Shown here: piece after piece, positions 9,649-19,435 of the stretch
Position numbering within the stretch: position 1 is the first letter of the stretch
Layout of the letters: each line of letters starts with the position of its first letter
From: Bradyrhizobium sp. Ce-3
Lineage (GTDB): Bacteria; Pseudomonadota; Alphaproteobacteria; Rhizobiales; Xanthobacteraceae
Length of the DNA stretch: 64,000 bases
Direction of reading: 5' to 3'
Assembly (NCBI RefSeq): GCF_022835695.1
Contig: NZ_BQUV01000003.1
Coordinates: 186,001 to 250,000, forward strand
Translations under genes and position numbers: made by a program
Notes under the pieces: model-generated
Told to the model about the DNA's origin: nothing
Seen by the model: the letters and a program-made list of their open reading frames with translations, nothing else
Database searches by the model: none

Positions 9649-10383
9649 ATGCAACCGACCGCCGACTTCGATCCTGCCCACCTTGCCCGCTCGCTGCTGC
9701 GCCGCAGCCGGCAGGGCGCGCTCGCCACGCTGATGGCCGGGTCCGGCGATCCGTATTGCTCGCTGGTCAATCTGGCGAGCCACCCCGACGGCTCGCCGAT
9801 CCTGCTGATTTCCCGGCTGGCGCTGCACACCAGGAATATCCTGGCCGACGGCAGGGTGTCGCTGATGCTCGACGAGCGCGCCGAGGGCGATCCGCTGGAG
9901 GGCGCCCGCATCATGCTGGCGGGCCGTGCCGAGGAGGTCGCCGAGGCCGAACAGGAGCTCGTCCGACGGCGCTATCTCGGCGCCCAGCCATCGGCGGAAG
10001 CCTTTGTAGAATTTAAGGATTTTTCGTTTTTCGTGATCCGGCCGAGCGGCGCTCATCTGGTCGCGGGGTTCGGCCGCATCGTCGACCTCAAGCCGGCGCA
10101 GTTTCTGACCGATCTCGGCGGCGCCGAGGCGCTGCTGGAGGCCGAGCCGGGCGCGGTGGCGCATATGAACGAGGACCACCGCGAGGCCATGAACCTCTAC
10201 GCCACGCGGCTGCTCGGCGCGGACAATGCCGAGTGGCTGTGCACCGGCTGCGACCCGGACGGCATGGACATGCAGGCCGGCCGCGCCACGCTGCGGCTCG
10301 ATTTTCCCGAGCGCGTCAGCAACGGCACCGAGCTGCGCAAGATGCTGGTGCGGCTCGCCGGCGACGCGCGCGCCAAGGCATAG
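9649..10383 (+). CDS. HugZ-type pyridoxamine-phosphate-oxidase-fold protein with DUF2470 domain
   Basis: The 244-residue protein has an N-terminal split-barrel flavin or haem-binding domain (GALATLMAGSGDPYCSLVNLASHPDGSP). The C-terminal DUF2470 domain carries the motif AVAHMNEDHREAMNLYA. Proteins of this design bind haem or FMN; HugZ members degrade haem for iron use. The gene is divergent from chvI. No haem-uptake genes lie nearby, so a haem-oxygenase role is inferred from family only. Confidence 0.82.
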   Translation: MQPTADFDPAHLARSLLRRSRQGALATLMAGSGDPYCSLVNLASHPDGSPILLISRLALHTRNILADGRVSLMLDERAEGDPLEGARIMLAGRAEEVAEAEQELVRRRYLGAQPSAEAFVEFKDFSFFVIRPSGAHLVAGFGRIVDLKPAQFLTDLGGAEALLEAEPGAVAHMNEDHREAMNLYATRLLGADNAEWLCTGCDPDGMDMQAGRATLRLDFPERVSNGTELRKMLVRLAGDARAKA

Positions 10384-10611
10384 ACGAGCCATAGGGAGCG
10401 CGACCTGCCGCCTCCGGGCCGCGGCGCCGAGCCCGACGAGGCATGGTGTCGCATGGCTTGCTGCTGCATGCGCGTTTGTCGAGGCGGCGTGAGATGTCGT
10501 GCTTCGCGCGCTGACCGAATGTTTGATAGCGCGATCATTTTGCGCACGCGTCTCCTGACATGCGCAGGCGTGACGCACTGATTGCGTTACCATCGATCGT
10601 CGTGGTGAGCG

Positions 10612-11106
10612 GTGTTGTGGCGGCTGAATGCGATGGGCACCGCGGAACATTCGCCGTCGCCACGCATTGAGGTACCCCAGATTCGACGATGCGTGTTGAG
10701 CTCGGTCGAGCATGCTCATCTGCAGCTCAATGCCGACGAGGTGGTGCTATCCGCGTGCGATACCATCGTGGACGACATGCTCGGTGCTGCAGCGCTGCGT
10801 CAGCTCGCGGCGGCACATCGCAACGACACATCCTCAGCGCGAAACGCATACCCGGCATTCCCTGCGCCTTTGGTCTTGCTCGGCGCAGGCAGCCGCCGAT
10901 CGCTGGCACCCTTTGTGCATCGCAACGCCTTGTTCGCAGCGGGAAGGGCGACCAAACGCCGCCCGACCGCGGTGAAAGCAACGAGAAAACGAAAGCAAAG
11001 CGAAACTGTTTCGCGCTGCGGCATTTGCATCAGAAGATGGGCCCGCCTTGGAATAAACCAAAAGCCGTTCGACTGGCTTGGCAAGCCCGGCGATCCCCAC
11101 TATTAG
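10612..11106 (+). pseudogene. Possible remnant of a CHAT-domain (caspase-like) protease inside a gene-poor gap
   Basis: The 831-base gap 10384-11214 has no convincing intact gene. One open frame contains VEHAHLQLNADEVVLSACDT at about 10705-10764, then GAAALRQLAAA. This closely matches the conserved last strand of CHAT peptidases (LNADLVVLSACxT), where the Cys is catalytic (codon 10756-10758). The upstream His motif and the rest of the domain are missing, and the sequence after about 10840 is basic and unlike any fold I recognise. A decayed fragment is the best reading; chance resemblance is possible. The last part of the gap is the pckA leader. Confidence 0.35.
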
Positions 11107-11201
11107 GTCGCCGGACCGGGGCCGAGAGGCTATATTCTGATGAAGGTCACCGCGGGGGGGCGCGATTAGCGATATTCGCGCGAACAAGTATACGCGGGTT
11201 C

Positions 11202-11208
11202 GAGGAGG
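11202..11208 (+). promoter_or_regulatory. Strong ribosome binding site fixing the GTG start of pckA
   Basis: GAGGAGG lies six bases before the GTG at 11215, so translation starts at GTG and not at a downstream ATG. Confidence 0.8.
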
Positions 11209-11214
11209 TTCTTC

Positions 11215-12831
<1,617 letters not shown>

Positions 12832-12946
12832 TTCGCTCGCGCCGATCTCGCGATGTGAAAGGCGGCCCGCGTGGCCGCCTTTTGCTTGCCCAGTCGGCGC
12901 GGCGACGTTTCAATCCGTCAAGCGGAGCGGCGCCACATCCACTACT

Positions 12947-13068
12947 GTCGTCCCGGCGAAGGCCGGGACCCATACCCCGCGGCGGATGTTGTGAACGGGA
13001 CTCGTCATTCCACCGACGCGCAACGATGACCATTGGTGGTTATGGGTCCCGGCCTTCGCCGGGACGAC
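12947..13068. repeat. 122-base paired inverted repeat, GTGGTTATGGGYCCC family, no gene inside
   Basis: The left arm (GTCGTCCCGGCGAAGGCCGG, then GACCCATA) and the right arm, which is its inverted copy preceded by GTGGT, enclose about 60 unrelated bases. Each arm is itself a hairpin around GGCGAAGGCC. It lies between the convergent pckA and arginase genes. The same arms bracket the GIY-YIG gene at 18488 and recur at 59262-59393. Confidence 0.85.
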
Positions 13069-13085
13069 ACCGAATCTGTTGCCTG

Positions 13086-14063
13086 CTACTCGCCCATCTC
13101 CGGCAGCACGGCGTTGCTCGGCGTCTGCCGGTCGGTGATCTGCAAACCGAACAGGCTGCCGATCAGTTCGACCGCGACACGCGCGGTGCGGCCGCGCTCG
13201 TCGAGGAATGGATTGAGCTCGACGATATCGAGCGAGCGCACCAGTCCGGAATCGTGCAGCAGCTCCATGATCAGATGGGCTTCGCGATAGGTTGCGCCGC
13301 CCGGCACCGTGGTGCCGACGCCGGGGGCGACTGCCGGATCGAGGAAGTCGACGTCGAACGAGACGTGCAGCACGCCGTTCTTGGCGCGCACGCGCTCGAT
13401 CACGCGGCGGGTCAGCACGGCGACGCCGAACTCGTCGATCTGCCGCATGTCCGCGATCGAGACGTTGCGCTGCCGCAGCAGCTTGCGCTCCAGCGGGTCG
13501 ACCGAGCGGGTGCCGATCAGGTCGAGCTGTTCGGGCGGGATCGAGGCGCGCGGCAGCCCGCCGAGCAGATCGTCGAGGCCCGCCTCGCCGCACAGGAAGG
13601 CCGCCGACATGCCGTGCATGTTGCCGGTGATGGTGGTGGCCGGCGTGTTGTAGTCGGCATGCGCGTCGACCCACAGCGCAAACAGCGGCCGGCCCTTTTC
13701 CTGCCAGTAGCGCGCGACGCCGTTGATCGAGCCCATCGACAGCGAGTGATCGCCGCCCATGAAGATCGGGATCGCGCCGGAATGCGCCAGCCAGTAGGCG
13801 CGCTCGGACAGCGCGCGGGTCCAGGTCTTCACCTCGTCGTAGAATCTGGTGTTGGCCGGCACCGGGCCGTCGGCGACGACCTGCGGGATCGCAAGGTTGC
13901 CATGGTCATCGACCTGGAAGTCGAGCTGCTCGAGCAGCCGGGCGATGCCGGCGGTGCGCAGCGCGTCCGGCCCCATCAGCGGTCCGGCCTGCGACGCGCC
14001 GATCTCGATGGGAACGCCAAGCAGCGCGATGCGCGAGGGCTTTGAAGTGTCGGCTTCGGACAT
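13086..14063 (-). CDS. rocF: Arginase
   Basis: This 325-residue ureohydrolase splits arginine to ornithine and urea with a binuclear Mn centre. The metal ligands are visible in GGDHSLSMG, DAHADYN and SFDVDFLDP. The start MSEADTSKPSR at 14063 was preferred over a longer reading from 14117 because the arginase fold begins soon after it (IALLGVPIEIGASQAGP). Urea made here could feed the same nitrogen economy as the allophanate hydrolase locus at 43 kb, but no link is shown. Confidence 0.92.
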   Translation of the reverse strand: MSEADTSKPSRIALLGVPIEIGASQAGPLMGPDALRTAGIARLLEQLDFQVDDHGNLAIPQVVADGPVPANTRFYDEVKTWTRALSERAYWLAHSGAIPIFMGGDHSLSMGSINGVARYWQEKGRPLFALWVDAHADYNTPATTITGNMHGMSAAFLCGEAGLDDLLGGLPRASIPPEQLDLIGTRSVDPLERKLLRQRNVSIADMRQIDEFGVAVLTRRVIERVRAKNGVLHVSFDVDFLDPAVAPGVGTTVPGGATYREAHLIMELLHDSGLVRSLDIVELNPFLDERGRTARVAVELIGSLFGLQITDRQTPSNAVLPEMGE

Positions 14064-14182
14064 GCAGCAGTGCTCCCAAAGGTGTGGAACAGAAGCGACC
14101 TGCCAATGTTCCCTCAACCCTTGAAATAGGCAATGCGGTCGTAGCAGACCAATGTGGATATTTGGCTACGCCGCGAAATGCC

Positions 14183-15001
14183 CTACGCCTTGAAATAGGC
14201 GATCTGCGTCGTGGTCGCGAGCAAGCGGCCGGACGGCGACCACAATTCGCCGTGCTGGTCGCCATAGCTCTTGTGGAAGATTTTCGCGTCGGCCACGGCG
14301 AGCACGCGGGTGGTGTCCTCGGCATCGAGGTCGGCGGCATCGACGTGGAAATAGGTCGTCAGCGACACCGTGCCGAACGGCACCAGTTCACCCCGCGCGT
14401 GGAAGACACGGCCGAAGAACGCGTCCGACATCGACATCAGCGACAATGCATCGAGCTTGCGCGGCATGCGGTCGGCGATCCACATCCTGGAATACGCGTG
14501 CGCTGGCTCCGTCGCGGCGCCCTCGTGAAACCTCGGCTCGCCGTCGGCGAAGCGGAAATCGTACTGGTTGGCCCAGGTCATCTTGAGCTTCGGAAACGAG
14601 CGCAGCTGTTCGAACGGCGCGGCGCCGGGAAAGGTGGCTGGCTGGTGCGACCACGAGGGCCGGCGCTCGGCGAACACCGCGGTCGCCAGCGTCGCGACCT
14701 CGCCGCCGCCCTGCGTCATCTCGACCGACCAGTGCTGGCTCGAGCGGTTGGCTTTCACCAGGCGGACATCGAGGTCGAAGGCGCCTTCGGCGACCGGCGC
14801 GCAGTAGTTCACCGTCAGCGCCAGCGGATCGCCGGCCCGCTGCGGATGCTGCATCAGCGCGCGCAGGATGGTCGCGGCGGTGCAGCCGCCGAACGGGCCG
14901 ACGAAGGCCCAGTAATCCGGGCTGGTCCGTCCCTGCCAGCGGCTGTCGCCGGCGGTCACGGCGGTGGCTTCATCGAAGAGGTGTGGTGTCTTGGTGAGCA
15001 T
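14183..15001 (-). CDS. Acyl-CoA thioesterase family protein (double hotdog)
   Basis: The 272-residue protein has the TesB-like double-hotdog layout: an N-terminal hotdog (SPDYWAFVGPFGGCTAATILRA, residues about 28-50, with SSQHWSVE) and a C-terminal hotdog (LDALSLMSMSDAFFGRVFHA then VPFGTVSLTTYFHVDA). Such enzymes hydrolyse acyl-CoA to the free acid and CoA in the cytoplasm. The substrate cannot be read from sequence. It stands alone, with a palindromic repeat immediately upstream. Confidence 0.8.
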   Translation of the reverse strand: MLTKTPHLFDEATAVTAGDSRWQGRTSPDYWAFVGPFGGCTAATILRALMQHPQRAGDPLALTVNYCAPVAEGAFDLDVRLVKANRSSQHWSVEMTQGGGEVATLATAVFAERRPSWSHQPATFPGAAPFEQLRSFPKLKMTWANQYDFRFADGEPRFHEGAATEPAHAYSRMWIADRMPRKLDALSLMSMSDAFFGRVFHARGELVPFGTVSLTTYFHVDAADLDAEDTTRVLAVADAKIFHKSYGDQHGELWSPSGRLLATTTQIAYFKA

Positions 15002-15021
15002 GCAAATCCTTAAGTACCAAT

Positions 15022-15110
15022 CGTCATTGCGAGGAGCGAAGCGACGAAGCTATCCATCTATCAGCATGTGAGGCGAGAGATGGATCGCTTCGCTAACGCT
15101 CGCAATGACG
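15022..15110. repeat. Inverted repeat CGTCATTGCGAG...CTCGCAATGACG
   Basis: Perfect 12-base outer arms enclose partial secondary arms (GAGCGAAGCGACGAA and GATCGCTTCGCTAAC). It lies between the thioesterase start and the glgP stop. A separate 17-base palindrome (ATGACGTC-T-GACGTCAT, 15148-15164) sits between it and glgP and may aid glgP termination. Confidence 0.75.
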
Positions 15111-15183
15111 CTCGTCATGCAATATCGCTGCTGGCGCGCGAAATTCAATGACGTCTGACGTCATCGATTTCCGTGTCGCGGGA

Positions 15184-17727
15184 TTAGCCCTTCGCCTCGC
15201 GCTGATTGCCGAGCTGCGGCGAGGCGGTCGGATGCACCGGCACGTGCCAGATGTCCTCGGCATATTCGCGAATGGTGCGGTCGGAGGAGAACCAGGCCAT
15301 CCGCGCCACGTTGAGGATCGAGGCGCGGGTCCAGGCCGGCACCACCTGCCAGCGCGCGTCGATGCCGCGTTGCGCGTCGTAATAGGAATCGAAATCGGCC
15401 GAGACCATGTAGTGATCGAGGTAGCGCAGCGCGTGCCCGATCGAGGCGAAGCGCGCGGCATCGCCGGGCGAGAACTCGCCGCTTTCGACGGCGCGGATCG
15501 CGCGCTCGAGCCGCGGCGATTTGCGGATCACGTCGGAGGCATCGAGCCCCTGCTTGCGGCGGACCATGACGTCGCCGGCCTCCAGGCCGAAGATTGCGAT
15601 GTTCTCGGGTCCCACCGCGTCGCGGATCTCGATATTGGCGCCGTCGAGCGTGCCGATGGTCAGCGCGCCGTTCAGCGCCAGCTTCATGTTGCCGGTGCCC
15701 GAGGCCTCCATGCCGGCGGTCGAGATCTGCTCGGAGAGATCGGCGGCGGGAATGATCACCTCGGCGAGGCTGACATTGTAGTCGGCGAGGAAGGCGACCT
15801 TCAGTCTGCCATTGAGCGCGGCATCGTTGTTGACGACCTCGGCGACGTCGTTGATCAGCTTGATGATCAGCTTGGCGTAGCGGTAGCTCGCCGCCGCCTT
15901 GCCCGCGAAGATTTTGACCCGCGGCACCCAGTCGCGTTGCGGCTCGTCCTTCATCGCGTGGTACAGCGCGATGGTCTCCAGGATGTTGAGCAGCTGCCGC
16001 TTGTATTCATGGATGCGCTTGATCTGCACGTCGAACAACGCCGACGGATCTACCTTGATGTGGTTGCGCTCGCCGATCAGCCGCGCCAGCGCCAGCTTGT
16101 TGTGATGCTTGACGTCGCGGAAGCGTTTCTGGAATTCGAGGTCGCTGGAATGGGTTTCGAGCCGCTCGAGCAGCGCGAAGTCGTCGAGCACCGCCTCGCC
16201 GCAGGCCTCGCGCAGCAGATCGGTCAGCCGCGGATTGGCCAGCATCAGCCAGCGGCGGAAGGTGATGCCGTTGGTCTTGTTGGTGATGCGCTGGGGGTAG
16301 AGATGATGGAGGTCGTGGAACACGGTCTCCTTCATCAGGTCGGAATGCATCGCCGAGACGCCGTTGATGCGGTGCGAGCCGACGAAGGCGAGCTGGCCCA
16401 TCCGCACCCGGCGGCCGCTGCGCTCGTCGATCAGCGAGACCGAGGCGCGGTATTCGATGTCGCCGGGGAAGCGCTCCTCGGCGAGCGCGAGATGCGCCAC
16501 GTTGATGCGGTAGATGATCTCGAGATGCCGCGGCAACAGCCGCTCGAACAATTCGACCGGCCAGGTCTCGAGCGCCTCCGGCAGCAGCGTGTGGTTGGTG
16601 TAGGACAGGGTTGCGACCGTGATCTTCCAGGCCTCATCCCAGCGGAAACTGTGCAGGTCGACCAGGATCCGCATCAGCTCGGTGACCGCAAGGCTCGGAT
16701 GGGTGTCGTTGAGCTGCACCGCGGCCTTCTGCGCGAGGTTGCGCAGGCCGCCGTCGGACGCGAGATGCCGGTTGACGAGATCCTGCAACGAGGCCGAGAC
16801 GAAGAAATATTCCTGGCGCAGCCGGAGCTCGCGGCCCGCCGCGCTCTCGTCGTTCGGATAGAGGAATTTGCAGATCGCCTCCGCGCGCGCCTGCTCGGCG
16901 CTGGCCGAGACGTAGTCGCCTGAGTTGAAGACGTCGAGCTTGAGCGGGTCGGGTGCGTGCGCCGACCACAGCCGCAGCGCGTTGACGTGCTGGCCGCGCC
17001 AGCCGACGATCGGCGTGTCATAGGCCATCGCCTCGACGGTTTCCGTCGGATGCCAGGTGGCGCGGTCGCGGCCGCGATCGTCGACATGCTCGACATGGCC
17101 GCCGAAATGGACGTTGTAGACCACCTCCGGCCGCTGGAATTCCCAAGGGTTGCCGAAGGCGAGCCACTCGTCGGGATATTCCTGCTGCCAGCCCTGGTTC
17201 ATGATCTGGCGGAACAGGCCGAAATCGTAGCGGATGCCGTAGCCGGTCGCCGGAATCGCCAGCGTCGCCATGCTTTCCATGAAGCAGGCCGCGAGCCGGC
17301 CGAGGCCGCCATTGCCGAGCGCGGCATCGGGCTCGCATTTGCGCAGGTCGGAGAGATCGACGCCGAGGTCGCCGAGCGCGGCCTCGAACAGCGGCAGCAG
17401 CCCCATATTGTTCAGCGCGTCGGTGAACAGGCGGCCGATCAGGAATTCGAGCGACAGATAATAGACCCGCTTGGCGCCGGCGTCGTAGGTCTGCTTCTCG
17501 GCGGTCAGCCAGTGGTGCACGATGCGATCACGCAGCGCCAGCGCCGCGGCCTTGTACCAGTCGCGCCGGGTCGCCATGCCCGCGTCCTTGCCGATCGCAA
17601 GCCGCAGCTTGGCCAGGATCGCGCCCTTGATCTCGGTCAGCGCCAGCTCGTCGATCGGCTGGTTCAATGCCGGGTAGTTTGTCTGTTCCTGCAACGCGCC
17701 CAATCCCTGCCGTTCAGATTTGAGCAT
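15184..17727 (-). CDS. glgP: Glycogen/alpha-glucan phosphorylase
   Basis: The 847-residue enzyme releases glucose-1-phosphate from glycogen. N-terminal phosphorylase features include YYLSLEFLIGR and GNGGLGRLAACF. The pyridoxal-phosphate region near the C-terminus contains EASGTGNMKLALNGALTIGT, with the PLP-binding Lys in GNMK. The best start, ATG at 17727, lies inside a dispersed repeat (17722-17770), and no other ATG occurs before the conserved region, so a TTG start nearby is the only alternative. No other glg gene is adjacent. Confidence 0.93.
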   Translation of the reverse strand: MLKSERQGLGALQEQTNYPALNQPIDELALTEIKGAILAKLRLAIGKDAGMATRRDWYKAAALALRDRIVHHWLTAEKQTYDAGAKRVYYLSLEFLIGRLFTDALNNMGLLPLFEAALGDLGVDLSDLRKCEPDAALGNGGLGRLAACFMESMATLAIPATGYGIRYDFGLFRQIMNQGWQQEYPDEWLAFGNPWEFQRPEVVYNVHFGGHVEHVDDRGRDRATWHPTETVEAMAYDTPIVGWRGQHVNALRLWSAHAPDPLKLDVFNSGDYVSASAEQARAEAICKFLYPNDESAAGRELRLRQEYFFVSASLQDLVNRHLASDGGLRNLAQKAAVQLNDTHPSLAVTELMRILVDLHSFRWDEAWKITVATLSYTNHTLLPEALETWPVELFERLLPRHLEIIYRINVAHLALAEERFPGDIEYRASVSLIDERSGRRVRMGQLAFVGSHRINGVSAMHSDLMKETVFHDLHHLYPQRITNKTNGITFRRWLMLANPRLTDLLREACGEAVLDDFALLERLETHSSDLEFQKRFRDVKHHNKLALARLIGERNHIKVDPSALFDVQIKRIHEYKRQLLNILETIALYHAMKDEPQRDWVPRVKIFAGKAAASYRYAKLIIKLINDVAEVVNNDAALNGRLKVAFLADYNVSLAEVIIPAADLSEQISTAGMEASGTGNMKLALNGALTIGTLDGANIEIRDAVGPENIAIFGLEAGDVMVRRKQGLDASDVIRKSPRLERAIRAVESGEFSPGDAARFASIGHALRYLDHYMVSADFDSYYDAQRGIDARWQVVPAWTRASILNVARMAWFSSDRTIREYAEDIWHVPVHPTASPQLGNQREAKG

Positions 17728-17770
17728 GATCCGCGGAAATCCCGGTGTCGGCGGTTTCCGATCATGTTCC
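17722..17770. repeat. Dispersed palindromic repeat, GCATGATC...GATCATG family (copy 2), overlapping the glgP start
   Basis: GAGCATGATCCGCGGAAA...GGTTTCCGATCATGTT matches the copies at 3418 and 41801. Its left arm contains the CAT that is the glgP initiator ATG on the minus strand. Confidence 0.7.
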
Positions 17771-17952
17771 AACGCAATGATACGCGCCTTGCATGGCAAT
17801 CGAAACTGTCGGCGACAAGGCCATACGCGGCGCTGCCGTAATTTTATGCAAGGACCGGGCCGCTCCGGGAACCCTTCGGGCTCATCGCCACCGATGCTAC
17901 AATGGGCCGTGGGAAGCCGGGATGTTGCGACAATCGAGCGGAGGGATGCGTG

Positions 17953-18186
17953 ATGAGACTGCTGATCGAGATCGCGGCCGCCGCACTCCTCGTGGTGTGC
18001 ATCACGGCGACCAGCGCAGCCTATGCGGCGGGCAAAACGGGCCGCAGCGCCGATGGCCTCAGCTGCAGCTTCAGCGTGGCGCAGAACGCATCGCCCGCCG
18101 CGCGCTGCGCCGCCATCAAGCGGCAATGCGGCGGCAAGTTCTACGCGAATGCCTGCGGCGACAAATTGCTGTCGGCAGCCAATTGA
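17953..18186 (+). CDS. Small secreted cysteine-containing protein
   Basis: The 77-residue product starts MRLLIEIAAAALLVVCITA and has a clear signal peptide ending near AYAAG. The mature part (about 50 residues) contains four Cys (FSVAQ...RCAAIKRQCGG...NACGD), which could form two disulfides in the periplasm. A ribosome site (GGAGGG) precedes the ATG. It is divergent from glgP. I do not recognise the family; no function is proposed. Confidence 0.65.
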   Translation: MRLLIEIAAAALLVVCITATSAAYAAGKTGRSADGLSCSFSVAQNASPAARCAAIKRQCGGKFYANACGDKLLSAAN

Positions 18187-18338
18187 ACGCCGCGCAACAC
18201 GCTCTCATGCGCGCGTCGGGAACACCGTGGTGATACGGATTCCCAAGGTTTAACAAGTCCTTTACAACCACACCTGTCGCTCGTGGGGCGGGCACATATT
18301 TTAGCTCCGACGCATTTCATTCCGAAGCAATTTTCAAC

Positions 18339-18364
18339 GGGCCGCTGACTTAAGTCAGCGGCCC
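18339..18364. terminator. Perfect 26-base palindrome, likely terminator
   Basis: GGGCCGCTGACTT is followed directly by its exact complement AAGTCAGCGGCCC. No long T-run follows. It lies about 150 bases after the small secreted protein gene in an otherwise empty 301-base gap (18187-18487) that also holds a degenerate repeat arm at about 18414-18438. Confidence 0.55.
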
Positions 18365-18446
18365 GAATTGCGTCCGGGGGCGAGCATTCGCGTGACGGCG
18401 ATGCTGCCTCCTTCGTCGTCCTGGCGAAAGCCAGCACCGCAAACTC

Positions 18447-18482
18447 GTCGCCCCGCCGGCGAAGGCCGGGGCCCATAACCAC
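18447..18482. repeat. Left inverted arm flanking the GIY-YIG gene
   Basis: This arm begins GTCGCCCCGCCGGCGAAGG and ends GGGGCCCATAACCAC. It is the inverted copy of 18814-18846 apart from a 3-base insertion (GCC). It ends six bases before the last base of the GIY-YIG stop codon at 18488. Confidence 0.85.
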
Positions 18483-18487
18483 AGCTG

Positions 18488-18778
18488 TCAGAGAAGATGG
18501 GACAGGTCGCCCCATTCCGGATTGTCTGTCTCGATCAGGCGAATCTTCCAGTCACGGCGCCATTCCTTCAACGCTTTCTCCCGTGCGATCGCCTCCAGTG
18601 GTGAAGCGTAGACCTCGATGTAAACCAGCCGCGTGACGCCGTACTTCTTGACGAATTGCGAGCCGCGTCCAGCGCGATGAAGCGTAAGCCGATTGCGGAG
18701 ATCGTTGCTGACGCCGATGTAGAGCGTCCCATGGCGGCGGCTCGCGAGAATGTAGACGTAATAGGCTGTGGCGTTCAT
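18488..18778 (-). CDS. GIY-YIG nuclease family protein
   Basis: The 96-residue single-domain protein contains the GIY-YIG core YYVYILASRRHGTLYIGVSN, a conserved Arg in DLRNRLTLHRAG, and the Glu region PLEAIAREKALKEWRRDWK. It belongs to the stand-alone UPF0213/YhbQ-like group, whose role in cells is unclear; related domains cut DNA with one metal ion. It is bracketed on both sides by inverted copies of the GTGGTTATGGG repeat, which marks it as a possible mobile or repeat-associated unit. Confidence 0.9.
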   Translation of the reverse strand: MNATAYYVYILASRRHGTLYIGVSNDLRNRLTLHRAGRGSQFVKKYGVTRLVYIEVYASPLEAIAREKALKEWRRDWKIRLIETDNPEWGDLSHLL

Positions 18779-18813
18779 TTCGCGGCACCGATCATGCGAG
18801 ATATCGGATAGCG

Positions 18814-18846
18814 GTGGTTATGGGCCCCGGCCTTCGCCGGGGCGAC
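18814..18846. repeat. Right inverted arm flanking the GIY-YIG gene
   Basis: GTGGTTATGGGCCCCGGCC followed by TTCGCCGGGGCGAC begins 35 bases upstream of the GIY-YIG ATG. Together with 18447-18482 it defines a 400-base unit. Confidence 0.85.
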
Positions 18847-18974
18847 GTTCAGGAATGAACCATAAACCAATCAGAACGAATTAAGAACACTTTAGCAAGT
18901 CTTTGATATATCATTGTGATTCGGCGCCTGCGCCGACACAATATCTATGGTCTCACAGTCTCCGCGAGGACTAC

Positions 18975-19406
18975 ATGTCCACCATCGCCTTTGATCAATT
19001 CGCCCTGACCCGGATTGCCGATTTCGCGCGGTCGCTGTCGCGGCTGCACCAGGCCTCGCGGCGCCAGCCGATCGACGACGACCAGCTCGACCGCGAGTTC
19101 AACGCGGTCTGCATGTCGATCTGGGGCTACACCACGGATGATTTCAGCGACGAGCTGTTCTCACTGGAGGATCACGCCTGGCTCGATTCGCTTGATGAGG
19201 CGCATGCGCGGATCTTCGCCGGCGAGCAGGGCTACGACCTGGTCGACGATCAGGGCATGCTGACGGACTGGTGGGGCTATTGCTGGATGATCCTGGCCGA
19301 GAAGCGCGGCCTCCTCAATCCGGAGAACCGCGCCGCCGCGCGGGCCGCGATCGAGGAGAAATACATGGCCGCGCCGAACGTGATCGGCGTGATCGTGGCG
19401 CGCTGA
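18975..19406 (+). CDS. Uncharacterised acidic protein (DUF4240-like length and composition)
   Basis: This 143-residue soluble acidic protein starts MSTIAFDQFALTRIADFARS. It has no signal peptide or membrane helix. Trp-rich blocks stand out (SIWGYTTDDFSDELFSLEDHAW and DWWGYCWMILAEKRGL). A GCGAGGA ribosome site sits close before the ATG at 18975. It stands alone between the GIY-YIG unit and a convergent DUF2865 gene. I do not recognise the family with certainty and propose no function. Confidence 0.65.
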   Translation: MSTIAFDQFALTRIADFARSLSRLHQASRRQPIDDDQLDREFNAVCMSIWGYTTDDFSDELFSLEDHAWLDSLDEAHARIFAGEQGYDLVDDQGMLTDWWGYCWMILAEKRGLLNPENRAAARAAIEEKYMAAPNVIGVIVAR

Positions 19407-19435
19407 TTGTCGTCGTGACGACGGGCTTACGCCCG

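Noticed and set aside
9417-9914. Minus-strand open frame between chvI and the HugZ-like gene
   Set aside because: It overlaps the HugZ-like gene in antisense and has no motif; the region before it is promoter-like.
15148-16923. 591-residue open frame on the plus strand
   Set aside because: Antisense to glgP, no recognisable domain.
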